DNA of 64,000 nt from contig JALHJW010000008.1 in assembly GCA_022839785.1 (NCBI GenBank), positions 137,435 to 201,434 of the forward strand, written 5' to 3'. The position numbers and the translations under genes are program-made. The number at the start of each line of letters is the position of its first letter. Positions within the stretch are counted from its first letter, which is position 1. Source of the DNA: Desulfovibrio sp. GTDB taxonomy: Bacteria; Desulfobacterota; Desulfovibrionia; Desulfovibrionales; Desulfovibrionaceae. Positions 1-8,316 of this stretch are shown here, piece by piece. The notes under the pieces are model-generated. The model was not told the DNA's origin and searched no databases. It was given only the letters and a program-made list of their open reading frames with translations.

Positions 1-1
1 C

Positions 2-1072
2 ACCACCTGCCTCTCCGAGACCATCGGCGACGACCTGAACCAGATCGCGGACAAGGCGCAGCAGGAAGGCAAGGTGCCGGAGGGCAAGTACGTCATCCAC
101 GCCTCCACGCCGTCCTACGTCGGCTCGCACGTCACCGGCTTCTCCAACATGTGCACCGGCATCGCCAAGGGCTTCGGCCGGAAGGACACGCCCAAGACCG
201 GCAAGATCAACATCCTGCCCGGCTGGGTGGAGCCCTCGGACATGGAGGAGATCAAGCGCCTGACCTCCATGATGGACCTGAAGTACATCCTCTTCCCCGA
301 CACCTCGGGCGTGGTCAACGCGCCGCTCCTGGGCGAGTACCACATGTTCCCGGACGCCGGAGCGAAGATCGAGGACCTCAAGGAGATCGGCGGCTCCAAA
401 GGCACCGTCGCGCTGGGCGAAACCGCCTCCGGCCCCACGGCCCGCTACATGGACACGGAGTTCAAGGTGCCCTGCACCGTGCTGCCCCTGCCCATCGGTC
501 TGCGCGCCACCGACCGCTTCATCGACACCCTGCGCAAGGTGGGCGGCCGCAACGTGCCCGCCGTCATCGACAACGAGCGCGGCCTGGTCGTGGATTTCAT
601 GTCCGACATGCACCAGTACTTCCACGGCAAGAAGGTGGCGCTGTGGGGCGATCCAGACCAGCTCGTCTCCCTCGTGGAGTTCCTGCGCGACCTGGACATG
701 CTGCCTGTGCACATCGTCACCGGCACGCCGGGAAAGACGTTCGAGAAGCGCATCGCCGCGATCATGGAAGAAACCAAAATGCCCGTGCCCTACAAGCTCA
801 AGGTCGGCGGCGACATGTTCCTGATGCACCAGTGGATCAAGAACGAGCCCGTGGACCTGCTCATCGGCAACACCTACGGCAAGTACATCGCCCGCGACGA
901 GAACATCCCCTTCGTGCGGCACGGCTTCCCCATCCTCGACCGCCAGGGCCACCAGTACTTCCCCACCGTGGGATACAAGGGCGCCCTCAGGCTGATGGAG
1001 ATGATCCTGAACGTGTTCCTCGACAAGGCTGATCGCGAAAGCCCCGAAGCCAAGCTGGAACTGGTCTACTAG
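2..1072 (+). CDS. nifK: nitrogenase MoFe protein beta chain, 3' part
   Basis: This is the C-terminal 356 residues of NifK; the frame is open from base 2 and the start lies outside the window. NifK forms the alpha2-beta2 dinitrogenase with NifD and shares ligation of the P-cluster. The first residues read TTCLSETIGDD, the strongly conserved segment holding a P-cluster cysteine (family knowledge). Later landmarks are the STPSYVGSH stretch, GLRATDRF and the C-terminal GFPILDRQGHQYFPTVGYKG segment. The gene ends with TAG and is followed by a GC-rich stem-loop and the degenerate NifB-NifX fusion on the same strand. NifN further downstream shares the overall fold but is a distinct gene. Confidence 0.97.
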   Translation, partial: TTCLSETIGDDLNQIADKAQQEGKVPEGKYVIHASTPSYVGSHVTGFSNMCTGIAKGFGRKDTPKTGKINILPGWVEPSDMEEIKRLTSMMDLKYILFPDTSGVVNAPLLGEYHMFPDAGAKIEDLKEIGGSKGTVALGETASGPTARYMDTEFKVPCTVLPLPIGLRATDRFIDTLRKVGGRNVPAVIDNERGLVVDFMSDMHQYFHGKKVALWGDPDQLVSLVEFLRDLDMLPVHIVTGTPGKTFEKRIAAIMEETKMPVPYKLKVGGDMFLMHQWIKNEPVDLLIGNTYGKYIARDENIPFVRHGFPILDRQGHQYFPTVGYKGALRLMEMILNVFLDKADRESPEAKLELVY

Positions 1073-1093
1073 CCGCTCCCGACGACACGCCCC

Positions 1094-1121
1094 GGCCGGG
1101 GGGCTCCCCCGCCCCCCGGCC
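1094..1121 (+). repeat. GC-only stem-loop after nifK
   Basis: A perfect 10-bp inverted repeat (arms 1094-1103 and 1112-1121, 8-base loop) fills the gap between nifK and the next gene. There is no T-run, so it is not a classical rho-independent terminator. Such hairpins after structural nif genes can stabilise or process the transcript; that role is inferred. Confidence 0.6.
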
Positions 1122-1147
1122 CAATGTTCAACCCGTACGGAGTCGCC

Positions 1148-2278
1148 ATGGCCTCCCATGTCCCCGCCGGCGTCTGCGCTCCCGCCCGGCCCATGCGTCT
1201 CGCCGCCGCGCCCCGGCACGTGGCCATGTGCCGCTACAGCAGCCTGGTCGATCCGGACCGCGAGGCCCTCTCCCCGGCCCAGTGCATGGCCGCGCTGGAA
1301 AAGGCCCTGGCGGACGGCGCGGCGCTCTCCGGGATCGTGATCGCCGGGCCCGGCGACCCCCTGGCCGAGACCGGGCGCACCCTGGACCTACTCTTCGCGG
1401 TGCGCGCCCTGGCCCCGGACCTGCCCGTGCGCCTGGTCACGGCGGGCCTGGGCCTGCCCTCGGCCCTGGACGCCCTGCGCGAGGCGGGCGTGGACGGCGT
1501 GACCCTGCAGGTCAACGCCGTCAGCCCGGAGATGGCCGCGGCGCTCTACGCCTGGGTAAGGCCCGGCGTGCGCACGCTGCGCGCGGCCGAGGGGGCCGCG
1601 GCGCTGCTCGCTGGACAGGCCGAGGCCATGCAGGTCCTGCGCGACGCCGGGCTGCCCGCGGAGGTGGAGTTCCTGCTCGTGCCCGGCGTGAACGGCGCGC
1701 ATCTGCACGACGTGGCCTCGTGGGCCGCGGCGCGCGGCGCGGTCCGGTTCTCCGTCCTGCCCGCGCGGTCGAGCGCGGTGCCCCATACGGCAGCGCCGCA
1801 CGAACCGGACGACGCCGCCATGGCCGCGGCCGTGACCCTGGCCGGGGGGGTGCTCCCGGCCGTGGATGGCCGCCCCTGCGCCGCGCACGGCGAGGAGTCG
1901 GACGAGGCCCTGGACGAATCCGGCCTTTACGACGCGGCGAAACCTTACGTGGCCGTGGCCACGTCCGACGGCGTGAACGTGGACGTGCATCTGGGCAAGG
2001 CCGAGAAGCTGCTGCTCTACGACGTCCGGCAGGGCGAGGTGGCCCTGGCCGGGTCCCGCGCCTGCCCGCCCAAGGGCGGCGGCGAGGGGCGTTGGGAGGC
2101 CCTGGCGGACGTCCTGGCCGACTGCCGCGCCCTCATCGCGGCCAGCGCCGGGGAGAGCCCGCGGCAGGCCCTGCTGGCGCGCGGCCTGCCCGTGGTCACC
2201 GGCTCCACCACCGTGGAGGAGGCCGCGTCCCGCATCTTCGGCGTGGCCGCCAACATGGGCATCGTCCGAGGGCGCTGA
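1148..2278 (+). CDS. degenerate NifB-like domain fused to a NifX/NafY-like domain
   Basis: A 376-residue protein in two parts. Residues about 20-250 align by eye with NifB: shared stretches include IAGPGDP, GLGLP followed by LDALREAGVDGVTL, and QVNAVSPE. The radical-SAM cluster motif is missing: where NifB has C-x3-C-x2-C this protein has His24, Cys28 and Ser31. Residues about 268-370 form a dinitrogenase cofactor-binding (NifX/NafY/NifB C-terminal) domain, recognisable from AVATSDGVNVDVHLGKA and the DCRALI segment. It is therefore unlikely to do radical chemistry and may carry or chaperone NifB-co or FeMo-co (inference). An ATG at 1124 is in frame, but ATG 1148 has a GGAG five bases upstream and is preferred. 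It lies between nifK and the ferredoxin gene. Confidence 0.8.
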   Translation: MASHVPAGVCAPARPMRLAAAPRHVAMCRYSSLVDPDREALSPAQCMAALEKALADGAALSGIVIAGPGDPLAETGRTLDLLFAVRALAPDLPVRLVTAGLGLPSALDALREAGVDGVTLQVNAVSPEMAAALYAWVRPGVRTLRAAEGAAALLAGQAEAMQVLRDAGLPAEVEFLLVPGVNGAHLHDVASWAAARGAVRFSVLPARSSAVPHTAAPHEPDDAAMAAAVTLAGGVLPAVDGRPCAAHGEESDEALDESGLYDAAKPYVAVATSDGVNVDVHLGKAEKLLLYDVRQGEVALAGSRACPPKGGGEGRWEALADVLADCRALIAASAGESPRQALLARGLPVVTGSTTVEEAASRIFGVAANMGIVRGR

Positions 2279-2351
2279 CCACCCCCCACATTCTTTCCCG
2301 ACAGGCAGGGGAACCCGAAAACCGAGCACCATCGACCGCAAGGAGTTTTGC

Positions 2352-2666
2352 ATGGCGACCAAACCCACCTACCAGATCCTGGTCTGCGCGAGTTTCCGCG
2401 CCAAGGGCGAGCCCAAGGGCGTCTGCCACCAGAAGGGCAGCATCGGCCTCTCCCAGTACCTGGAGCAGGAAATCCTCGACCGCGGCCTGGACTGTCTGCT
2501 GACCACCACGAGCTGCATGAAGCAGTGCGAGCAGGGCCCGATCCTGGTCGTGCAGCCCAAGAACTGGTGGTACAAGGGCGTGGAGTCCGAGGAGGTCATC
2601 GACGATATCCTCGACGCCCTGGAAGAAGGCAAGCCCGCCGAGGACCACCTGCTTTTCCCGGCCTAG
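2352..2666 (+). CDS. thioredoxin-like 2Fe-2S ferredoxin of the nif cluster
   Basis: A 104-residue protein of the thioredoxin-fold 2Fe-2S ferredoxin family, the type found in many nif clusters of Desulfovibrio, Clostridium and Azotobacter. The four expected ligands are visible: Cys12 and Cys25 (C-x12-C), then Cys55 and Cys59 (C-x3-C, context TTTSCMKQCEQGP). It probably carries electrons to or within nitrogenase or to cofactor assembly; the exact partner is not known from sequence. An AAGGAG lies eight bases before the ATG. It follows the NifB-NifX fusion by 73 bases and is followed by a terminator hairpin, so it probably ends the upstream nif transcription unit. Confidence 0.9.
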   Translation: MATKPTYQILVCASFRAKGEPKGVCHQKGSIGLSQYLEQEILDRGLDCLLTTTSCMKQCEQGPILVVQPKNWWYKGVESEEVIDDILDALEEGKPAEDHLLFPA

Positions 2667-2687
2667 ACCCCGCACTCCGCGCCAGAC

Positions 2688-2728
2688 GGCCCCGGCTCCA
2701 CGCGCGTGGGGCCGGGGCCGCGCGTTTT
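2688..2728 (+). terminator. rho-independent terminator after the ferredoxin gene
   Basis: A 15-bp stem with one T-G wobble (arms 2688-2702 and 2705-2719, loop CG) is followed by GCGCG and TTTT to 2728. It separates the nifK-ferredoxin unit from nifE. The short T-run suggests incomplete termination is possible. Confidence 0.65.
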
Positions 2729-2848
2729 CCGACCATCCGCGGAACGGCTACGAAATTGTCGGCCTTTTCCTTTCACTTTTGAAACATGCGGCGTCTCCGC
2801 GCGTCCCGGATGCAGCGATATGTCGTGGTATATCAACATGATATCGGA

Positions 2849-2865
2849 TTGGAACGGTCCTTGAA
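2849..2865 (+). promoter_or_regulatory. candidate sigma-54 promoter for nifEN
   Basis: TTGGAACG, four bases, then TTGAA resembles the -24/-12 consensus TTGGCACG-N4-TTGCA. The -24 GG is present; the -12 element is GA instead of GC, so the match is imperfect. It sits 57 bases before the nifE ATG in an otherwise AT-richer patch. No TGT-N10-ACA NifA site was found upstream. Confidence 0.4.
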
Positions 2866-2921
2866 ATCATCCGGTTCCACACGGGCCACAGGGCCTTTGC
2901 GCGACAACCAAGCGAGGCAGC

Positions 2922-4355
2922 ATGAAGCCGGCTATTTTCGAACAGCGCAGCAAGCAGATCGTGCAGAAGCGGGAGGGCGACGAGTTCTCCATCGCCTGCA
3001 ACCGCGACTCCCTGGCCGGGGCCGTGTCGCAGCGGGCCTGCGTCTTTTGCGGCAGCCGCGTGGTCCTCTACCCCATCGCCGACGCCCTGCACCTGGTGCA
3101 CGGCCCCATCGGCTGCGCGGCCTACACCTGGGACATCCGCGGCGCGCTCTCCTCCGGCCCGGAGCTGCACCGCCTCTCCTTCTCCACGGACCTGCGCGAG
3201 AAGGACGTCATCTTCGGCGGCGAGAAGAAACTCGAGGCCGCGCTCCTGGAGCTCATCGCCCAGCACAAGCCCAACGCGGCCTTTGTCTATTCCACCTGCA
3301 TCGTGGGCATCATCGGCGACGATGTGGGAGCCATCTGCAAGAAGGTTTCCGCCGCCACCGGCATCCCAGTCATCCCGGTGCAGTCCGAAGGCTTCAAGGG
3401 CAACAAGCGCGCGGGCTACGAGGCCGCCTGCCGGGCCATGATGCAGCTCGTGGGCACGGGCGACACGTCCGGCATCTCGCCCCTGTCCATCAACATCCTG
3501 GGCGACTTCAACCTCGCTGGCGAGATCTGGATCATCAAGGAATATTACGAGCGCATGGGCATAGAGGTCGTGGCCACCATCACCGGCGACGGCCGGGTGG
3601 GCGATCTGGCCCGCTGCCACGGCGCGGCCCTGAACGTGGTGCAGTGCTCCGGCGCGACCATGGACCTCGCCAAGATGATGCAGGAAAAGTTCGGCGTGCC
3701 CGTGATCCGCGCCTCGTATTTCGGCATCGAGGACATGTCCAAGGCCCTGTACGACGTGGCGCGCCACTTCCAGGACAAGGATCCCGGCATCATGGCCCGC
3801 ACCGCCGCCCTGGTGAAGGAGGAGCTGTCCGTGCTCCTGCCCCGCCTCGCGGAACTCCGCAAGGACCTGGAGGGCAAGAAGGCGGCTGTCTACGTGGGCG
3901 GCGCGTTCAAGGCCTTCTCCTTGGTCAAGTGCTTCCGCCACCTGGGCATGAAGGTCGTGGTCGTGGGCTCCCAGACCGGCACCGAGGAAGACTACAAGGA
4001 ACTCGCCGCCATCACCGACGAGGGGACCATCATCGTGGACGACTCCAACCCCCTGGAGCTGGCCCGCTTCGTCAAGGATCTGGACGTGGACATCTTCGTG
4101 GGCGGCGTGAAGGAACGGCCCATCGCCTACAAGCTCGGCGTGGGCTTTTGCGACCACAATCACGAGCGCAAGGAAGCCCTGGAAGGCTTCGTGGGCATGA
4201 TCAACTTCGCCGAGGAGGTCCACCGCACGGTCATGAGCCCGGTGTGGCGCTTCACCCCGCGCCGCCGCGGCTCGCTGCAGCCGGTTACCGCCCTGGACGC
4301 CGCGGCCTGCGCCTCCACGGTCTCTCCCGAACCCGCAAAGGAGGCCGCGTCGTGA
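2922..4355 (+). CDS. nifE: FeMo-cofactor assembly scaffold NifE
   Basis: A 477-residue protein of the NifD/NifE family. With NifN it forms the NifE2N2 scaffold on which NifB-co is matured to FeMo-co. Conserved cysteines appear at 40 and 43 (RACVFCGSR), 65 (HGPIGCAAY) and 126 (STCIVGIIGDDV), matching the NifE pattern rather than NifD, and the QSEGFKGNKRAGYEAAC stretch is typical of NifE. Full length for the family. The TGA stop overlaps the nifN GTG start by four bases, so the two are translationally coupled. The C-terminal 30 residues are Ala/Arg-rich and less conserved. Confidence 0.96.
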   Translation: MKPAIFEQRSKQIVQKREGDEFSIACNRDSLAGAVSQRACVFCGSRVVLYPIADALHLVHGPIGCAAYTWDIRGALSSGPELHRLSFSTDLREKDVIFGGEKKLEAALLELIAQHKPNAAFVYSTCIVGIIGDDVGAICKKVSAATGIPVIPVQSEGFKGNKRAGYEAACRAMMQLVGTGDTSGISPLSINILGDFNLAGEIWIIKEYYERMGIEVVATITGDGRVGDLARCHGAALNVVQCSGATMDLAKMMQEKFGVPVIRASYFGIEDMSKALYDVARHFQDKDPGIMARTAALVKEELSVLLPRLAELRKDLEGKKAAVYVGGAFKAFSLVKCFRHLGMKVVVVGSQTGTEEDYKELAAITDEGTIIVDDSNPLELARFVKDLDVDIFVGGVKERPIAYKLGVGFCDHNHERKEALEGFVGMINFAEEVHRTVMSPVWRFTPRRRGSLQPVTALDAAACASTVSPEPAKEAAS

Positions 4356-5749
4356 GCGCCCCCACTCCCCTTAAGAGGCGCAAGGGCGGCATGACGCCCA
4401 TCGAGCCCTTCGTCTCCACCACCAACGCCTGCAAGATGTGCAAGCCCCTGGGCGCGTGTCTGGCCTTCCTGGGCATCGAGGGCTGCGTGCCCTTCCTGCA
4501 CGGCTCGCAGGGCTGCGCCACCTACATGCGGCGCTACGTCATCAGCCATTTCCGCGAGCCCGTGGACATCGCCTCCTCCTCGCTGGGCGAGAAGCAGGCC
4601 ATCCACGGCGGCGGGCCGAATCTCAAGCTCGGCCTGCTCAACGTCATGAAGAAGTACGGCGCGACCTGCATCGGCGTGGCCACCACCTGCCTCACCGAGA
4701 CCATCGGCGACGACGTCTCCATGCTCCTGCACGAATTTCGCAAGGAATTCGGCGACCTGCCCCTGCCCGCCCTGGTGCACGTCTCCACCCCGTCGTATGG
4801 CGGCACCCAGGCAGAGGGCTACCAGGCCGCGCTGCGCGCCGTGGTGGACCAGCTCGCGGGCAGCGAGGCCGCCACCAGCCAGGTCAACGTGCTGCCGAAC
4901 TTCGTCTCCTGCGAAGACCTCCGCCACCTCGCCGACGTCTTCGACCACTTCGGCCTCGACGCCGCCCTCCTGCCCGACTACTCCGAACGCCTCGACGGAG
5001 GCGCGCAGGAAGACTACGTCAAGATCATGCCCGGCGGCACGCCCGTGGCCCGCATCCGCACCATGGGCGGCGCGCGCGCCACCATCGAGCTGGGCCGCAC
5101 CCTCGATCCCGCAAAATCAGCCGGAGGGCTGCTGGCCGAACGCTTCGGCGTGCCGCTGCACTCCCTCGGTCTGCCCATCGGCCTGCGCGAGACCGACGCC
5201 TTCTTCGACACCCTTTGCACCCTCGCGGGCCGCCCCACGCCCCGCCGCTACGAACTGGCGCGCGGACGGCTGGTGGACGCCTACGTGGACGGCCACAAGT
5301 ACCTCTCCGGCAAGACCGCCGTGGTCTATGGCGAGGAAGACCTCGTGGTCGGCCTGTGCGCCTTCCTCGCCGAGATCGGCATCACGCCCGTCATCGCCGC
5401 CTCGGGCGGCGAGTCGGGACGCCTCTCCTGCGCCGTCAAGGCCGTTACGGACGGCCTGCTGCGCCAGGAGCCGGAGGTGCGCGAAGGCGTGGACTTCTAC
5501 GAGATCGCCGCCCGCGCGCGGGAACTGAAGCCGGACCTCGTCATCGGCAACTCCAAGGGCTACCGCGTGCTGGCCAAGGAACTGGGCATCCCCATGCTGC
5601 GCGTGGGCTTCCCCATCCACGACCGTTTCGGAGCGCAGCGCGTGCAGCACCTGTGCTACGCGGGAACGCAGGCCCTGTACGACAGCATCGTCAACACCGT
5701 CATCGACAAGAAGCAGACCGATTCGGACGTGGGCTATGGGTATATTTGA
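4352..5749 (+). CDS. nifN: FeMo-cofactor assembly scaffold NifN
   Basis: A 465-residue NifK-related protein that pairs with NifE. The start is GTG 4352, chosen because AAAGGAGG ends seven bases upstream and the GTGA overlaps the nifE stop; the frame stays open far upstream inside nifE but that part is not coding. Landmarks are NACKMCKPLGACLAF (Cys27, Cys30, Cys36), LHGSQGCATYMRRYVI, the TTCLTETIGDD block and the C-terminal RVGFPIHDRFGAQR segment. The close likeness to NifK around TTCLTETIGDD reflects common descent. No gene lies in the 437 bases that follow. Confidence 0.95.
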   Translation: MSAPTPLKRRKGGMTPIEPFVSTTNACKMCKPLGACLAFLGIEGCVPFLHGSQGCATYMRRYVISHFREPVDIASSSLGEKQAIHGGGPNLKLGLLNVMKKYGATCIGVATTCLTETIGDDVSMLLHEFRKEFGDLPLPALVHVSTPSYGGTQAEGYQAALRAVVDQLAGSEAATSQVNVLPNFVSCEDLRHLADVFDHFGLDAALLPDYSERLDGGAQEDYVKIMPGGTPVARIRTMGGARATIELGRTLDPAKSAGGLLAERFGVPLHSLGLPIGLRETDAFFDTLCTLAGRPTPRRYELARGRLVDAYVDGHKYLSGKTAVVYGEEDLVVGLCAFLAEIGITPVIAASGGESGRLSCAVKAVTDGLLRQEPEVREGVDFYEIAARARELKPDLVIGNSKGYRVLAKELGIPMLRVGFPIHDRFGAQRVQHLCYAGTQALYDSIVNTVIDKKQTDSDVGYGYI

Positions 5750-5913
5750 GCTGAAGAATGCCTCCGGCGGCGAGGGCCTCAGGCCCTCGACCCGCTCTCT
5801 GCGTCCCGCCGCGTGCGACGCGACCGACCCCTGCGCGACGACGGTACGTCCCCGGCGCGGCAGCGGCGGGGATGGCCGCGCGCGGCGGGAAGGCCGGGAA
5901 GAACAAGACGTTT

Positions 5914-5949
5914 TTTTCCGTTCCCGCCGGGGACGGCGGGAACGGAAAA
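5914..5949. repeat. 16-bp perfect inverted repeat
   Basis: Arms 5914-5929 and 5934-5949 are exact reverse complements around a four-base loop. T-rich bases flank the left arm and A-rich bases the right, the opposite of a forward terminator; read on the minus strand the arms are followed by A, so it is not a classical terminator there either. Confidence 0.6.
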
Positions 5950-6100
5950 CTCCGCCTTGCCCCCTCTCCCGCGCCCCCGCCTCGCCAGCCGCACGCACCA
6001 AAAGCCTCCCGGCGCGGGAGATGACAAAACGACCAAACACCACCTGTCCGTCCACAACCGCGAAGCGCGATAAAAAGTTTTGAGGAAGGGTGGAGGGGGT

Positions 6101-6152
6101 CCGGGGGAGGAGGGAAACCCCTTTTCCAAAAGGGGTTTCCCTCCTCCCCCGG
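6101..6152. repeat. 25-bp perfect hairpin upstream of nifB
   Basis: Arms 6101-6125 and 6128-6152 are exact reverse complements with a two-base CC loop. The centre reads CCCCTTTT-CC-AAAAGGGG, and a purine-rich leader from about 6071 precedes it. The pattern resembles dispersed intergenic hairpins I recall from Desulfovibrio genomes, which can act as terminators or REP-like repeats; this likeness is from memory and not searched. It ends 35 bases before the nifB start. Confidence 0.65.
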
Positions 6153-6186
6153 TGCTCCGAACCTCCGCCCTACCAAGGAGTGCATC

Positions 6187-7506
6187 ATGCAGACGATCAT
6201 CACGCATCCCGACCAGGACACCAGCCGCCACCCGTGCTTCAACCCCAAGGTGAAGGGGCAGTGCGGCCGGGTGCATCTGCCTGTGGCTCCGGCGTGCAAC
6301 ATCCAGTGTTCGTATTGCAACCGCAAGTACGACTGCGTGAACGAGTCGCGTCCCGGCGTGACCTCTTCGGTGCTCACGCCGCACCAGGCGCTCGCGTATG
6401 TGGACAAGGTTCTGGAGAAGGAGCCGCGCATCACCGTGGCGGGCATCGCCGGTCCCGGCGACCCGTTCGCCAATGCCGAGGCGACGCTTGAGACCATGCG
6501 GCTCATCCGCGAGAAATACCCCCACATGCTTTTTTGCGTCTCGTCCAACGGCCTGGGCGTGCCGGAGCATCTGGACGCCATCGCCGAGGCCGGGATCACG
6601 CACATGACCATCACGGTCAACGCGGTGGACCCGGACGTGGGGCAGCATTTCTACCGCTGGGCCAGGGACGGCAAGGTGACGTACCAGGGCCGGGCCGCGG
6701 CTGAGTTGCTCATCGCGCGCCAGATCGAGTCCATCAAGGGGCTCAAGGCGAGGGGGATGATCGTCAAGGTCAACACCATCCTCACGCCGGGCCTGAACGA
6801 CGGCCACATCGAGGAGATCGCCCGCACCATGGCGGACCTTGGCGTGGATCTTTTGAACATCATGGCCCTGATCCCCAACGCGGGCACGCCCTTCGCGGAC
6901 AAGCGGCCCCCGTCCAAGGCGGAGCTGGACGCCATCCGGGAAGTCGCGGGCAGGCACCTGCCGCAGATGCTGCACTGCAAGCGTTGCCGCGCCGACGCCG
7001 TGGGCCTTTTGGACAAGGATATGTCCGGCGAGATGGCGGGCTGTCTCTCGGCCTGTTCGTCCCTGCCCGAACCCTGCGAGGAGGTGGCTATGCAGCCAAA
7101 ACTCGACACGTCGCGGGCCAACGTGGCCGTGGCCAGCATGGAAGGCATGCTGGTGAACGAGCACCTGGGCGAGGCCCTGCGTTTCCAGATCTGGACCATG
7201 CGCGAGAACGGCTCGTACGCCATGATCGAGGAACGGCCCGCACCGCCTCCGGGCGGCGGCCCTGACCGCTGGTACACGCTCGCCGCGCTCCTTTCGGACT
7301 GCCGCGCGGTGCTGGTCTCGGGCATCGGCGACACGCCGCGCACGGTCATGGAGGAGGAGGGCATCCTGCCGCTGGAGATGGAAGGTTTCATTGAGCAGGG
7401 CCTGGACGCCATCTACAAGACCGGCGACCTCACGGGCCTGCGCACCCGCCGCAAGGGGGCCGCCTGCTCCGTGGGCTGCAAGGGCGGCGGAGGCGGCTGC
7501 GGCTAG
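6187..7506 (+). CDS. nifB: nitrogenase cofactor biosynthesis radical SAM protein NifB
   Basis: A 439-residue protein that makes NifB-co, the 8Fe-9S-C core of FeMo-co, by radical-SAM chemistry. The SAM-cluster motif C-x3-C-x2-C is at Cys37, Cys41 and Cys44 (ACNIQCSYC). Further family landmarks are AGIAGPGDPFAN, VNAVDPDVGQHFYRW, the NTILTPGLND segment and MLHCKRCRADAVGLL. Residues about 310-415 form the NifX-like cofactor-binding domain found in long-form NifB. The tail is cysteine and glycine rich (CSVGCKGGGGGCG), a possible extra metal or cluster site. AAGGAG lies eight bases upstream of the ATG. A clear terminator follows. Confidence 0.97.
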   Translation: MQTIITHPDQDTSRHPCFNPKVKGQCGRVHLPVAPACNIQCSYCNRKYDCVNESRPGVTSSVLTPHQALAYVDKVLEKEPRITVAGIAGPGDPFANAEATLETMRLIREKYPHMLFCVSSNGLGVPEHLDAIAEAGITHMTITVNAVDPDVGQHFYRWARDGKVTYQGRAAAELLIARQIESIKGLKARGMIVKVNTILTPGLNDGHIEEIARTMADLGVDLLNIMALIPNAGTPFADKRPPSKAELDAIREVAGRHLPQMLHCKRCRADAVGLLDKDMSGEMAGCLSACSSLPEPCEEVAMQPKLDTSRANVAVASMEGMLVNEHLGEALRFQIWTMRENGSYAMIEERPAPPPGGGPDRWYTLAALLSDCRAVLVSGIGDTPRTVMEEEGILPLEMEGFIEQGLDAIYKTGDLTGLRTRRKGAACSVGCKGGGGGCG

Positions 7507-7530
7507 TCTGGCGAAAACGACGCGACAGGG

Positions 7531-7566
7531 GGCGGGCGCTTTTTCAAAGCGCCCGCCTCCTTTCTG
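7531..7566 (+). terminator. rho-independent terminator after nifB
   Basis: A 12-bp perfect stem (7531-7542 with 7546-7557, loop TTC) is followed by a pyrimidine-rich run with TTTCTGTTTTTT. It ends the nif cluster in this window. Confidence 0.85.
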
Positions 7567-7791
7567 TTTTTTGTTCGCCCGCGGTTCTGTCCTGCACCGT
7601 TCGCTGGGCCCGCACGATTTTTTTCGGCCGTGAAACCGCCGCACCCGGCGCGGCGTCTTTCTCTTTTGGGAGGGCCAAGAGGCCATGAACCGGGAGGAGG
7701 ATGCCGACGGCATGGATGAAACAGCGGCCAGGGGCCGTATATCCCTCAACCCCGGCCCGCACGGGCCATATGCGCAGCAAGGAGGAACCCC

Positions 7792-8262
7792 ATGAGCATC
7801 AGCGGCATTTCCAGCAGTTACAGCGCCTACGGCATGTCGAGCATGTTCCAGATGCAAAAGCCCCCCGAGGAAATGGAGGGCGTGAAGCCCGGCAGCGACG
7901 AATTCTTCGACAAGATCACGAGCAAGATGATCTCGGACAACGACGAGGACGGCGACGGCGCGCTCTCCGCGTCCGAGGTCGACTTCGACGAGGAGAAGTT
8001 CAGCGCCATCGACAGCGACGGCGACGGTCTGCTGACCAAGGCCGAGCTGACCGAGGACGCCAAGCAGATGCACCAGGAGATGATGAGCAAGATGCAGTCC
8101 ATGCAGGCCTCGAACAGCGGCGAGAGCCTGCTGGACATGCTCTCCCGGGGCGAGGGCGGAATGGCCCTGAGCCTGGGCCTCAAGTCCTATTCGAACCAGC
8201 AGACGGCCATGTACAGCCTGCTCTCGGGCAGCACGGACACCGCCATGTCCCTGGTGGCCTAA
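7792..8262 (+). CDS. small EF-hand calcium-binding protein
   Basis: A 156-residue protein with two canonical EF-hand loops, D51-x-D53-x-D55-G56 to E62 and D74-x-D76-x-D78-G79 to E85. The flanks are Ser/Met rich and there is no obvious signal peptide or membrane segment. AAGGAGG precedes the ATG. The acidic loops indicate Ca2+ binding; whether it is a sensor, a buffer or exported by a non-classical route cannot be told. It stands alone between nifB and the ECF sigma gene. Confidence 0.85.
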   Translation: MSISGISSSYSAYGMSSMFQMQKPPEEMEGVKPGSDEFFDKITSKMISDNDEDGDGALSASEVDFDEEKFSAIDSDGDGLLTKAELTEDAKQMHQEMMSKMQSMQASNSGESLLDMLSRGEGGMALSLGLKSYSNQQTAMYSLLSGSTDTAMSLVA

Positions 8263-8316
8263 GGCGCGGCCGGCCCGCACTGGGGAGTCGCGGGCCGTAC
8301 GGGCAGGTTTCGGAAA

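Larger units (their letters stand above)
5750..6186 (+). other. 437-base spacer between nifN and nifB
   Basis: No convincing gene on either strand; short open frames here have no recognisable product and no ribosome site. The spacer holds two long inverted repeats (5914-5949 and 6101-6152), given separately. I saw no sigma-54 promoter; nifB may be read from nifEN or from a promoter I cannot recognise. Confidence 0.6.

Noticed and set aside
2821..2838. TGT and ACA elements upstream of nifE as a NifA site.
   Set aside because: The spacing is 12 bases where TGT-N10-ACA is required, so it does not fit.
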